DNA of 64,000 bases from Gordonibacter pamelaeae (GTDB lineage Bacteria > Actinomycetota > Coriobacteriia > Coriobacteriales > Eggerthellaceae): NCBI RefSeq assembly GCF_042665095.1, contig NZ_JBHTBV010000001.1, one strand, 5' to 3'. The notes below the pieces were generated by a model that worked only from the letters and a program-made list of their open reading frames with translations, did no database searches and was not told the DNA's origin. The translations under genes and the position numbers were made by a program. Positions 1 through 8,112 of the stretch are shown in pieces. Each line of letters opens with the position of its first letter. The first letter of the stretch is position 1.

Positions 1-1306
1 GCGGCCCCAGGCGGCTGAACACGCCCATGAACTCGCCGTCGTACAGGTACAGGCCGTTCAGGTTGTTGTACGGCCGGGGGTCGAAGGGCACCTCGTCGTC
101 CGGCAGCGCGTCGATACCCGTGTCGGGCGGCAGCGTCTCGGTCTTGAAGGGGCGGATGTAGCGCTGCACGATGAACGGGTGGCCGGCGCGGCCGTTCGCG
201 AAGCGGTCGATGAGCCGCTCCCATTCCTCCTGCGTCACGGACTCGCCGGCGTACACGTCGTCTGCGCCGTAGTGGTCGGTCGGCTTGATGATCCACTCGC
301 AGCGGTTCTCGCGGATCTGCGGCAGGTTCACGTGGTCGTCGTCCAGGAAGGCCGTGAGCGGCACGGTCTCCTCCACGAACGAGATCTCGTCGGCGTCCAG
401 AAACGCGGTCGTGCGCTCGTCGAACAGCACGCTGAACAGCTGCTTGTCGTGCACGATGTGCCCGGCGAAGCTGCCGATGAGCGCCACCTTGGCCGCCCGC
501 ACGGCGTCGATGAGCTGCTGCGACTCGTCCCAGTGGTCGATGACGTCGTTCGTCACGCACCGCCGCCAGATGGCGTCGACCTGCCGGCCCTCCCCGTCGC
601 GCAGCACCTCGCCGTCGAAGCGCAGGTCGCGCACGTCGGCCACCACGCACTCCACGCCGCGCTGGCGGAACAGGCCCGCGTAGATGTGGAACTCGTCCAC
701 CACGCCGTTCTCCAGATAGTCGCAGATGGCGATGCGCGGGTTCTCCACCCGGCGCTCGTACGTGGCGTAGATGTCCAGGAACTTGTCGACCCAGCTCTCG
801 AACAGCTCGCAGCCCTCCACATGGTGGCGGTTCGCGAATTCCTCGAACGTCTTCGACTGCGCCACGGACGTGGTGATCTCGCGGTTCTCGTTCATGCCCG
901 ACGAGCCGTCGGCGTTGAACTCGCAGAACTTGATGCGCCCGTCGTCCTCGTCGAGGAACGTGTCCACGCGCGCGAACGGAAGCACCGCGTCGTAGCCGCG
1001 CGGCAGCAAGATGAGCTCCTCGAGGCGCGGGTCGAAGTCGAAGGCGCGGCGGTAGGCGGGGTCGGCCAGGTAATGCTCGATGACCTTCACGAGGATGCGG
1101 TGGGCGGTCTCGGCCGTCTCCTTCATGATGCGGTACGTCTGTGCGTCGAACAGGCGGGGCACGAAGCTGGCGGCCACCACCTGGTGGTGCACGATGGCCG
1201 TGGAGCCCTGCAGGTACTCGTAGGCGGCACGGCGGCCGGGCACGTCGCCCTGCAGCGATTCCATGATGGCGAAGTACTCGCGGGTGTAGTCGGCGTTGTA
1301 CGACAT
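1..1306 (-). CDS. ATP-grasp superfamily protein, C-terminus beyond window
   Basis: Open reading frame on the minus strand from an ATG at 1304-1306 to the window edge, about 435 codons seen, no stop. A purine-rich AAAGAG lies before the start. Around residue 120-140 it has a CEFNADGSSG segment. Further on is an IIKPTDHYGADDVYAGE stretch, then a PFIVQRYIRPF strand. This order resembles circularly permuted ATP-grasp ligases related to the glutathionylspermidine synthase group. Such enzymes join a carboxylate to an amine using ATP; the substrate cannot be told here. Divergent from metK. The family assignment rests on motif memory and is moderate; a plain uncharacterised ATP-grasp protein is the safe reading. 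Confidence 0.6.
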   Translation of the reverse strand, partial: MSYNADYTREYFAIMESLQGDVPGRRAAYEYLQGSTAIVHHQVVAASFVPRLFDAQTYRIMKETAETAHRILVKVIEHYLADPAYRRAFDFDPRLEELILLPRGYDAVLPFARVDTFLDEDDGRIKFCEFNADGSSGMNENREITTSVAQSKTFEEFANRHHVEGCELFESWVDKFLDIYATYERRVENPRIAICDYLENGVVDEFHIYAGLFRQRGVECVVADVRDLRFDGEVLRDGEGRQVDAIWRRCVTNDVIDHWDESQQLIDAVRAAKVALIGSFAGHIVHDKQLFSVLFDERTTAFLDADEISFVEETVPLTAFLDDDHVNLPQIRENRCEWIIKPTDHYGADDVYAGESVTQEEWERLIDRFANGRAGHPFIVQRYIRPFKTETLPPDTGIDALPDDEVPFDPRPYNNLNGLYLYDGEFMGVFSRLGP

Positions 1307-1394
1307 AGGCGCTCTTTTCCGTCGGTCGGAGGCAGTGGATCGCCTGCCATCTTACCACGAGCGCTGCCTGCCCGCGATGCTGTGCGCGCGGGCG

Positions 1395-1522
1395 TAGAAT
1401 AGTCGTGATTTGCCGGATGACTCGGCCCGCCCGGCCCGAGGTGTGCTAACCTTGGATGGAGATAAACCAGGCGCCTCGCGGGGAAGCGGGGCGCCGTGTA
1501 CGTATGAGGAGAATGGGGAACC
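1395..1522 (+). promoter_or_regulatory. metK promoter and leader with hairpin
   Basis: A -10-like TAGAAT lies at 1395-1400, giving a leader of about 115 nt. Close to the ribosome site is a strong hairpin: GGCGCC at 1470-1475 and CGC at 1477-1479 pair with GCG at 1486-1488 and GGCGCC at 1490-1495, around a GGGGAA loop. The GAGGAG ribosome site follows at about 1505. A hairpin here could tune metK translation, but I do not recognise a known SAM riboswitch class. Confidence 0.35.
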
Positions 1523-2788
1523 ATGTCCGACACGCATGCATCGTATCTGTTCACGTCCGAGTCCGTCACCGAGGGGCATCCCGACAAGGTGTGCGACCAG
1601 ATATCGGACGCCGTCCTGGACGCCATCCTGGCCAAGGAAACCGAGCTTGCGGCCCAGGGCTACGTGGCGCCCAACGGCTGCCCGGCCGACCCGGCGCAAG
1701 TGCGATGCGCCTGCGAGACCATGGCCACCACGGGCATGGTCATGGTCACGGGCGAGATCCGCACGCAGGCCTACGTGGACGTGCCCGGCATCGTGCGCGA
1801 GGTGCTCTCCGACATCGGCTACAACCGCGCCAAGTTCGGCTTCGACTGCGACACGTGCGGCGTGCTCAACGCCATTCACGAGCAGAGCCCGGACATCGCG
1901 CAGGGCGTCGACGAGAGCTGGGAGGCCCAGCACGGCCTGGCCGGTGACGACCCCTACGAGCGCATCGGCGCGGGCGACCAGGGCATGATGTTCGGCTACG
2001 CCTGCGACGAGACGCCCACGCTCATGCCGATGCCCATCTACCTGGCGCACCGCCTGGCCGAGCGCCTGTCGGCCGTGCGCAAGGACGCCACGCTGCCGTA
2101 CCTGCGCCCCGACGGCAAGACTCAGGTGTCCGTGCGCTACGTGGACGGCCGCCCGACGTGCGTGGAGAAGGTGGTCGTGTCCACGCAGCACGCCGAGAGC
2201 GTCGCCCACGACGAGCTGCGCGCCGCCATCGTGGAGCACGTGGTGCGCCCCGTGCTGGAGGCCGAGGGCGTGGAGCTAGCCGAGGACGCCGAGATCCACG
2301 TGAACCCCACCGGCCGCTTCGTCATCGGCGGGCCCATGGGCGACGCGGGCCTCACCGGCCGCAAGATCATCGTGGACTCCTACGGCGGCATGGGCCGCCA
2401 CGGCGGCGGCGCGTTTTCCGGCAAGGACTGCACGAAGGTGGACCGCTCGGGCGCCTACGCGGCGCGCTGGGTGGCGAAGAACGTGGTGGCGGCCGGCCTC
2501 GCCGCGCGCTGCGAGATCCAGCTCGCCTACGCCATCGGCATGGCGCGGCCGGTGTCGGTGATGATCGACACGTTCGGCACGAACGAGGTGGACGAGGCCG
2601 CCATCGAGCGCGCGGTGGGCGAGGTGTTCGACCTGCGCCCGGGCGCCATCATCGACGAGCTGGACCTGCGCCGCCCCATCTACCGCAAGACGGCCGCCTA
2701 CGGCCACTTCGGCCGCGAGCTGCCCGAGTTCACCTGGGAGCGCACCGACCGCGCCGACGCGCTGCGGAAGGCCTGCGGGCTGGACTAG
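1523..2788 (+). CDS. metK: S-adenosylmethionine synthetase
   Basis: Makes S-adenosylmethionine from methionine and ATP in the cytoplasm, with release of phosphate and diphosphate. The 421-residue length is close to the usual size of MetK, about 380-420. The N-terminus shows the ATP/methionine-site segment SESVTEGHPDKVCDQISDA (residues 12-30). The glycine-rich GGMGRHGGGAFSGKD loop lies in the C-terminal half, and GAGDQGMMFGYA near residue 152 is the family signature. The start is supported by a GAGGAG site ahead of the ATG. Monocistronic: a terminator follows at 2823-2852. A short extra segment near residues 40-60 (PNGCPADPAQVRCAC) is not in the E. coli enzyme as I remember it. Confidence 0.97.
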   Translation: MSDTHASYLFTSESVTEGHPDKVCDQISDAVLDAILAKETELAAQGYVAPNGCPADPAQVRCACETMATTGMVMVTGEIRTQAYVDVPGIVREVLSDIGYNRAKFGFDCDTCGVLNAIHEQSPDIAQGVDESWEAQHGLAGDDPYERIGAGDQGMMFGYACDETPTLMPMPIYLAHRLAERLSAVRKDATLPYLRPDGKTQVSVRYVDGRPTCVEKVVVSTQHAESVAHDELRAAIVEHVVRPVLEAEGVELAEDAEIHVNPTGRFVIGGPMGDAGLTGRKIIVDSYGGMGRHGGGAFSGKDCTKVDRSGAYAARWVAKNVVAAGLAARCEIQLAYAIGMARPVSVMIDTFGTNEVDEAAIERAVGEVFDLRPGAIIDELDLRRPIYRKTAAYGHFGRELPEFTWERTDRADALRKACGLD

Positions 2789-2822
2789 GGTGCAGCTCGA
2801 ACGTCCCCATTTTCGGCAAACG

Positions 2823-2852
2823 CCCGTCGCTCGTGCTTGCGGCGGGTTTTTT
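2823..2852 (+). terminator. Rho-independent terminator after metK
   Basis: CCCGTCGC at 2823-2830 pairs with GCGGCGGG at 2839-2846 (eight pairs, one G-U). It is followed at once by six T residues. It closes the metK transcript. Confidence 0.85.
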
Positions 2853-3100
2853 CTTACTTTTGTAAATAAGGGAACAAGCGTTCCTATATTTATGCTATGA
2901 TCTCTCTACCGAAAAGAGCCAGTGCGGATGCTTCCCTTCGGCCGGCGAACGGCCTTGTGCGGGATGCCCATAGACGGCGGCGGTCTCCGCGTCGCCCGCA
3001 CCACGTCCGCAATATCCTCTGAGCAAACGGAGCTGCCCCACAGGCCGCCAACGTGCGGCCGCGGCCGCGTACGCTGCAAGGGCGGAAAAGGAGGACGTTC
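2853..3100 (+). promoter_or_regulatory. dinD control region with LexA (SOS) box
   Basis: The 250 bases between the metK terminator and dinD hold a perfect palindrome GGAAC-AAGC-GTTCC at 2871-2884. Its core GAAC-N4-GTTC (2872-2883) fits the LexA/DinR box of Gram-positive and actinobacterial SOS genes. A TTGTAA at 2860-2865 and TATATT at 2885-2890, 19 bases apart, bracket the box, so bound LexA would block the promoter. A leader of about 200 nt follows; no gene is evident in it. Confidence 0.8.
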
Positions 3101-3958
3101 ATGGAGCTGCACGACATCGAGAGGCGTAAGCTGACGCTGGACGACCTGGCGCACATCGACGCGGAAAGCGGCGTCGAGTTCTGGTATGCGCGCGACATCA
3201 TGGAGTTTCTGGGATACCGGCGCTGGGAAAACTTCGCGGTTGCAGTAGAGCGGGCGAAAGTGTCGGGGAATGCTTCGAGAACCGCAGGTCAAGATCATTT
3301 TCGTGAGGCCACGAAAATGATCGAGGCCGGCAAGGGCGCCCAGCGCAAGGTCAAGGACTACAAGCTCACGCGCTATGCCTGCTACCTCATCGCCCAGAAC
3401 GGCGACCCGCGCAAAGAGGAGATCGCCTTCGCGCAGAGCTACTTCGCGCTGCAAACGCGCAAGCAGGAGCTCATCGAGGAGCGGATGCGAGCACTTGCGC
3501 GCATCGCTATCCGCGGACAGCTCACCGAGGCGGAGAAGGAGCTCTCGCGCATCGCTTACGAGCGGGGCGTCGACGGGGCGGGCTTCGCACGCATCCGCTC
3601 CAAGGGGGATGCGGCGCTGTTCGGCGGCCATACGACGGCCGACATGAAGAAGCGGCTGGGCGTCAAAGGGTCGAGGCCCCTTGCAGACCACCTGCCGTCG
3701 GTAACCCTCGCGGCGAAGCAGCTGGCCACCGAGATGACGAACCACAACGTCGAGGGCAAGGACCTGCACGGCGAGCGCCCTATCGCCGAAGAGCACGTGC
3801 AGAACAACGTCGGCGTGCGCGACTTACTCGGCCGGCGCGGCATCAGGCCCGAGGAGCTGCCGCCCGAGGAGGACGTGAGAAGGCTCGAGCGCCGCGTGAC
3901 CGTCGAGACGCGCAGGCTGGAGCAGGAGGCGCGGGGATTTCCCGCGTCAAAGGGCTAG
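3101..3958 (+). CDS. dinD: DNA damage-inducible protein D (DinD)
   Basis: A 285-residue protein of the DinD family, close to the 274 residues of the E. coli protein. The E. coli homologue is SOS-induced and was reported to inhibit RecA filament functions. Family-typical features are an N-terminal BRO-like/phage-antirepressor segment (FWYARDIMEFLGYRRWENF, residues 27-45) and the C-terminal MTNHNVEGKDLHGERPI...HVQNNVGVRDLLGRRGI block. The ATG at 3101 follows AAAGGAGG; an upstream ATG in frame at 3053 lacks a ribosome site. The LexA-type box at 2872-2883 upstream matches the family's regulation. It stands alone, ahead of the leaderless priA gene. Confidence 0.93.
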   Translation: MELHDIERRKLTLDDLAHIDAESGVEFWYARDIMEFLGYRRWENFAVAVERAKVSGNASRTAGQDHFREATKMIEAGKGAQRKVKDYKLTRYACYLIAQNGDPRKEEIAFAQSYFALQTRKQELIEERMRALARIAIRGQLTEAEKELSRIAYERGVDGAGFARIRSKGDAALFGGHTTADMKKRLGVKGSRPLADHLPSVTLAAKQLATEMTNHNVEGKDLHGERPIAEEHVQNNVGVRDLLGRRGIRPEELPPEEDVRRLERRVTVETRRLEQEARGFPASKG

Positions 3959-3987
3959 GTCGGTACGGTCCGGTTGCAGACGTGGGA

Positions 3988-3993
3988 TATACT
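3988..3993 (+). promoter_or_regulatory. priA -10 element, leaderless start
   Basis: TATACT lies only seven bases before the priA ATG at 4001, and no Shine-Dalgarno sequence sits between them. Transcription would begin at or beside the A of the start codon, so the mRNA is probably leaderless. No clear -35 is visible. Confidence 0.6.
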
Positions 3994-4000
3994 GGTTGCC

Positions 4001-6496
4001 ATGAGATTCGCATCGGTCATCCTGGACATACCCACGCAGGCGCTCGACGCGCCCTACACGTACTCCGTTCCCGAGGCGCCGGCCGAGGCCGGCGGCTACG
4101 ACGTGGAGGTGGGGTGCGCCGTGCTCGTGCCGTTCGGGCACCGGCAGGCGGTGGGGTTCGTCGTGGGGCTGCAGGAGCTTCCCGACGGCGAGGCGCCGGC
4201 CGGTATCGACGTGGCGAAGGTCAAGCCCGTCGCGCGCGCCGTGAGCCCCGCCTACTTCGACGAGGAGGGGGCGGCCTGCGCGCAGTGGCTCTCGGAGCGC
4301 TACCTGGCGCCGCTGTCGTCGTGCGTGCGCCTGTTCACGCCGCCGGGCGGCGTGCCGCGCATGGTGCGCGCGCAGGAGGGGTACTGGCGGCTCGAGGAGC
4401 CGGCCGTGGGCGAGGTGGACGACCGCTGGGTGGTTCCGGGCGAAGCCTTCGATGGGTTCGAGCCGCGAAAGAACGCCGTCAAGCAGGCATCCATCGTGGA
4501 GGCGCTGCGCGCGGGCGAGCTGCGCGTGGCGGAGCTGGCAGCGGAGTTCGGCGCGGTGTCGGGCGCGCTGAAGGCGCTCGAAAAGCAGGGCGTCGTGCGC
4601 ATAGAGCGCCGCCGGCGCATGCGGGGCTTCCAAGTTCCGACGGCTTGTCAGCCGCCGGAACCAGCCGACGCTGCGGCCGGCCGCGGCACCCGATCTCGTG
4701 GGGATGCCGGAGGCTCGCGTACCGAAGTACGCTTCGCCTCCGCCATCCCCACGATCTCGGGCACCACGGCCGCCCTCGCTGACTTACTACGCCAACCTGC
4801 GAGTTCGGTTCAACCTGAGGGATTGTCTTTCGTTCCTTCCCCCAAGCCGCCGCTGACGGCGGGGCAGGCTTCGGCGCTTGCGGCTATCGATGCGGCGCGG
4901 GAGCGCGGGGCGGGCGAGGTGGTGGTCGTGGACGGCGTCACCGGGTCGGGCAAGACCGAGGTGTACCTGCAGGCCATCGAGGCGGCGCTCGCCGCGGGGC
5001 GCACGGCGTGCGTGCTCGTGCCCGAGATATCGCTCACGCCGCAGACGGTGGGGCGCTTCCGCGGACGCTTCGGCGACACGGTGGCCGTCATGCACTCGCG
5101 CATGGGCGCGGGCGAGCGCTACGACCAGTGGGACTTCATCCGCTCGGGCGCGGCCCGGGTGGTGGTAGGCGCCCGCAGCGCGCTGTTCACCCCGCTGGCG
5201 AACGTGGGACTCATCGTCATCGACGAGGAGCACGAGGGCTCCTACAAGCAGGACAGCGCGCCGCGCTATCATGCGCGCGACGTGGCCGTGTGGATGGCGC
5301 GGCGCGCCGGCGCGGCCGTGGTGCTGGGAAGCGCCACGCCCTCCATCGAGGCCCTGCACGCGTGTGCGAAGGACCCGCGCTGGCACCACGTGGAGCTGCC
5401 CGAGCGCGCCAACGGCCGCCCGCTGCCCGCCGTGCAGGTGGTGGACATGGCCCGCGAGTTCGGCGGCGGGTCGCGCTCCATGTTCTCGCGCGCGCTCTCG
5501 CGCGCGCTCGCCGAGGAGCTCGCGGCCGGCCGCAAGGCGGTGCTCCTGCTGAACCAGCGCGGCTTCGCGAAGTTCCTGCTGTGCCGCGAATGCGGCTTCG
5601 TGCCGGAGTGCCCGTCGTGCTCCACGTCGCTCACGTTCCACGAGAGGGGCAACTTCCTCATCTGCCACCACTGCGGCTACCGCGTCACGGCCCCTCCCAC
5701 CTGCCCCGAATGCGGCAGCCCTTACCTGCGGAAGTTCGGCGCAGGCACGCAGCGCGTGGAGGCCGACCTGCGGGTGCTCTTGGACGCGACGCCCGGCGTG
5801 GGGCCCGACGTGCCCATCGTGCGCATGGACGCGGACACCACGGGCGGCAAGGGCGCGCACCAGCGATTGCTGGAGGAGTTCGCCGCCGCCGACGCCGCGG
5901 TGCTGCTGGGCACGCAGATGATTGCGAAGGGGCTCGACTTCGAGGACGTCACGCTCGTGGGCGTCATCAACGCCGACACCATGCTGCGGCTGCCCGACTA
6001 CCGCGCCGCCGAGCGCACCTTTGCGCTCGTGGAGCAGGTGGCCGGCCGCGCCGGGCGCGCCGAGCTGCCGGGCCGCGTGCTCGTGCAGACCTACGAGGCC
6101 GACGCCGCGCCCATCCGCGCCGCCGCGGCCTACGATCGCGCGCTGTTCTTGCGCGACGAGCTGCCGAAGCGCCGGATGCTGCGCTACCCGCCCTACGTGC
6201 GGATGGCGAACGTGCTGGTGTGGGGCAAGGACGAGGAGGCGGTGCGCACCTCGGCCGCCGCGCTCTACGAGGGGCTGGCCGCCCAGGTGCGCGACTTCGG
6301 CGGCGAGGGCTGGGACGTGCTGCCCGCCACGCCGTGCGTGCTGGCCAAGCTGCGCGGCACGTACCGCTGGCACCTGGTGGTGAAGTGCCCGCTCGACGGC
6401 GACCTGTCGGGCGTGCTGCTGCCGTACTTCCGCGCCCGCAAGCCCGAGCGCGAGGTGAACGTGGCCGTGGACGTGGATCCGGACGACCTCCTGTAG
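4001..6496 (+). CDS. priA: Primosomal protein N' (replication restart helicase PriA)
   Basis: A 3'-5' DNA helicase that recognises stalled forks and starts primosome assembly. The 831-residue protein has the N-terminal 3'-end binding domain, a winged helix to about residue 210 and helicase lobe 1 with Walker A GVTGSGKTE. Next come the DEEH box and the zinc cysteines CRECGFVPECPSC...CHHCGY...CPECG, then lobe 2 with the arginine-finger segment EQVAGRAGRA. All catalytic features are intact. Oddity: about residues 212-275, between winged helix and lobe 1, are encoded by a repeat whose other copy is intergenic at 12379-12627. I chose ATG 4001 because the conserved protein begins MRFASVILD; an upstream in-frame ATG at 3974 precedes the promoter. 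Confidence 0.95.
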   Translation: MRFASVILDIPTQALDAPYTYSVPEAPAEAGGYDVEVGCAVLVPFGHRQAVGFVVGLQELPDGEAPAGIDVAKVKPVARAVSPAYFDEEGAACAQWLSERYLAPLSSCVRLFTPPGGVPRMVRAQEGYWRLEEPAVGEVDDRWVVPGEAFDGFEPRKNAVKQASIVEALRAGELRVAELAAEFGAVSGALKALEKQGVVRIERRRRMRGFQVPTACQPPEPADAAAGRGTRSRGDAGGSRTEVRFASAIPTISGTTAALADLLRQPASSVQPEGLSFVPSPKPPLTAGQASALAAIDAARERGAGEVVVVDGVTGSGKTEVYLQAIEAALAAGRTACVLVPEISLTPQTVGRFRGRFGDTVAVMHSRMGAGERYDQWDFIRSGAARVVVGARSALFTPLANVGLIVIDEEHEGSYKQDSAPRYHARDVAVWMARRAGAAVVLGSATPSIEALHACAKDPRWHHVELPERANGRPLPAVQVVDMAREFGGGSRSMFSRALSRALAEELAAGRKAVLLLNQRGFAKFLLCRECGFVPECPSCSTSLTFHERGNFLICHHCGYRVTAPPTCPECGSPYLRKFGAGTQRVEADLRVLLDATPGVGPDVPIVRMDADTTGGKGAHQRLLEEFAAADAAVLLGTQMIAKGLDFEDVTLVGVINADTMLRLPDYRAAERTFALVEQVAGRAGRAELPGRVLVQTYEADAAPIRAAAAYDRALFLRDELPKRRMLRYPPYVRMANVLVWGKDEEAVRTSAAALYEGLAAQVRDFGGEGWDVLPATPCVLAKLRGTYRWHLVVKCPLDGDLSGVLLPYFRARKPEREVNVAVDVDPDDLL
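4634..4825. repeat. Palindromic repeat copy A, in frame inside priA
   Basis: Opens with a hairpin (GTTCCGACGGC 4634-4644 with GCCGCCGGAAC 4651-4661). It then carries a long imperfect palindrome at 4697-4753: CGTGGGGATG pairs with CATCCCCACG, GGAGGC with GCCTCC, and the core GCGTAC-CGAA-GTACGC. It ends near GAGGGATTG. The same blocks in the same order occur at 12379-12627. The insert adds about 64 codons to priA without breaking the frame and encodes SRTEVRFASAIPTIS...LADLLRQP. Confidence 0.85.
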
Positions 6497-6521
6497 GCCG
6501 CCGGCCGCGCCGGGCATGGCG

Positions 6522-7973
6522 TCAGGACACCTCCATGGCGCCCAGGTTCAGCAGCTTGCCCTCGGCTGTGGCGGGCGTTCCGGCGAAGCCGCCGAGGAAG
6601 CGCTCGACGGCGATCCCGGCGGCCTCCCACCAGGAAGGGGCCAACACGTCCTCGGCGGCCACGAGGTCGGCCTCCCATACCACGGCGCCGTCGCGGCGAA
6701 ACGCCAGGTGCCCCACGACGTCGCCGCGCGCCACGTTCCCCGTCACGGCGTCCAGCGAGGCCTCCTGCTCGAGGCGCCCGCCCTCCCGCGGCACCGTGGC
6801 CGTGGCGTCCGGCTCGAGCACGGTGGCCGCCACGGTGCGCCGCGTCCAATCGGCATGCGCGACCTCGGCCACCACGGGCCAGGCGGCCTGCTCGCCGCGG
6901 ATCTCCGCATGCACGGAGCGCGGGGCGGACACCAGCTGGTAGGTGGCCTCCGCCGGCGCGGCCGGCACGTCGCACTCGGCCGCGGCGCCGACCGCCCGCG
7001 CGGCCGCCTGCAGCTCGTCGCGGTGGGCGAGCACCCAGTCGTAGAGCGCCTTGGAGTCCTCGAAGCGCTGCGGCTTCGAGGACGAGCCCAGCACCACCGC
7101 GTAGTACTCGTGCCCGTCGCCGCGGTTCACGGCGGTGGCGACGCAGGGGCCGGCGGCCAGCGTGTAGCCGGTCTTGGCGGCGCACGTGCCGGGGTAGCCC
7201 TCCAGCATCGTGTCCGTGTTCGCCAGCTCCACGGCCGCCGTGCCACCGCCGCGCGTCACCGCGATGGTCGCGTGCGCGTGCCCGATGCTCGAGCGCACGA
7301 GGCCGTTGCCCATGGCGTGCCGCAGCATGACGGCCACGTCGCGAGCGCAGCTGTACTGCCCTTGGGCATATGCGTCGAAGTCGAGCCCATGGGGGTTCGC
7401 GAAGCGCGTGCCGTCCATGCCCAGCTCGGCCGCCTTCGCGTTCATGGCCTCCACGAACGCGGCCTCGCGGGCAGCGGCGCCGCCGTCCTGCCCGCGCCCT
7501 CCCAGGATGGCGGCGCCCGCCGCCTGCGCCACGGCGCTCGCGGCGTCGTTGCCGGATGCGGTGAGCACGGCCTTGAGCGCGTCGCCGAACGACATCTCGT
7601 CGCCGGCTGCGAGCCCTGCGCTCGACTCGCCCACGGCGGCGGCCTCGGGCGTCACGACGATGCGGTCGCCGGCATCCAGGTGCTCGGCCGCCACGGCGGC
7701 CGTCATGATCTTCGTGAGCGAGGCGATCTGCGCCCGCTCGCCGGCCGCCCGGCCGTACCAGAGCGTGCCCTCCTCGTCCATGAGCGCCGCATGCGATGCG
7801 TCGATGCCGGGCAGCCGCTCTTCGGAGATTCCCAGGTCGGCCGCGCTGCAGCCGAGGACCGCATCGCCTCCGTCGGTGCGCGCGAACGCCGCAAGGGGCA
7901 AACAGCAGGAAACGAGCGCGGCCGCGAGGGCGCACGAAGCTGCGCGGAGCATGCGGCGACGGCGGGCGTCCAT
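6522..7973 (-). CDS. D-alanyl-D-alanine carboxypeptidase (S11 penicillin-binding protein)
   Basis: Trims the terminal D-Ala from peptidoglycan pentapeptides outside the membrane. The 483-residue protein begins with a signal peptide (RRRR, then hydrophobic residues 9-30, ending AAFA). All three catalytic motifs of the serine carboxypeptidase fold are present: SLTK (S85-K88), SGN (S140-N142) and KTG (K267-G269). The C-terminal third is a beta-rich extension as in PBP5-like proteins, but I see no clear membrane anchor at the extreme C-terminus. The GGAGGAGG site before the ATG supports the start. Divergent from the hybrid kinase at 8113 and convergent with priA. Confidence 0.92.
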   Translation of the reverse strand: MDARRRRMLRAASCALAAALVSCCLPLAAFARTDGGDAVLGCSAADLGISEERLPGIDASHAALMDEEGTLWYGRAAGERAQIASLTKIMTAAVAAEHLDAGDRIVVTPEAAAVGESSAGLAAGDEMSFGDALKAVLTASGNDAASAVAQAAGAAILGGRGQDGGAAAREAAFVEAMNAKAAELGMDGTRFANPHGLDFDAYAQGQYSCARDVAVMLRHAMGNGLVRSSIGHAHATIAVTRGGGTAAVELANTDTMLEGYPGTCAAKTGYTLAAGPCVATAVNRGDGHEYYAVVLGSSSKPQRFEDSKALYDWVLAHRDELQAAARAVGAAAECDVPAAPAEATYQLVSAPRSVHAEIRGEQAAWPVVAEVAHADWTRRTVAATVLEPDATATVPREGGRLEQEASLDAVTGNVARGDVVGHLAFRRDGAVVWEADLVAAEDVLAPSWWEAAGIAVERFLGGFAGTPATAEGKLLNLGAMEVS

Positions 7974-8060
7974 GGCTGCCTCCTCCTCGGCCCCGAAGGG
8001 CGCTGCTGACGATTTTCACCCATATAATAGCACCGGCCCAGGGGCCGTCGCGCCAACCCA

Positions 8061-8069
8061 TGGTATCCT
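8061..8069 (+). promoter_or_regulatory. Extended -10 promoter of the hybrid kinase
   Basis: TGG-TATCCT at 8061-8069 is an extended -10 element of the same form as the sigA promoter (TGG-TATACT). It lies 44 bases before the kinase start, with a GGAGG ribosome site between. On the other strand TATTAT, within 8023-8029, is a candidate -10 for the divergent carboxypeptidase gene. Confidence 0.5.
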
Positions 8070-8112
8070 GAGCGCTTGCTTGATGCACGCGTGGGGGCCG
8101 AAGGAGGACGGA

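Noticed and set aside
179..1402. 407-codon plus-strand ORF
   Set aside because: Antisense shadow of the ATP-grasp gene; very rich in V, H, R and A, as expected from reverse reading of GC-rich codons.
2922..3134. 70-codon ORF in the dinD leader
   Set aside because: No ribosome site, no recognisable motif, and it overlaps the dinD start out of frame.
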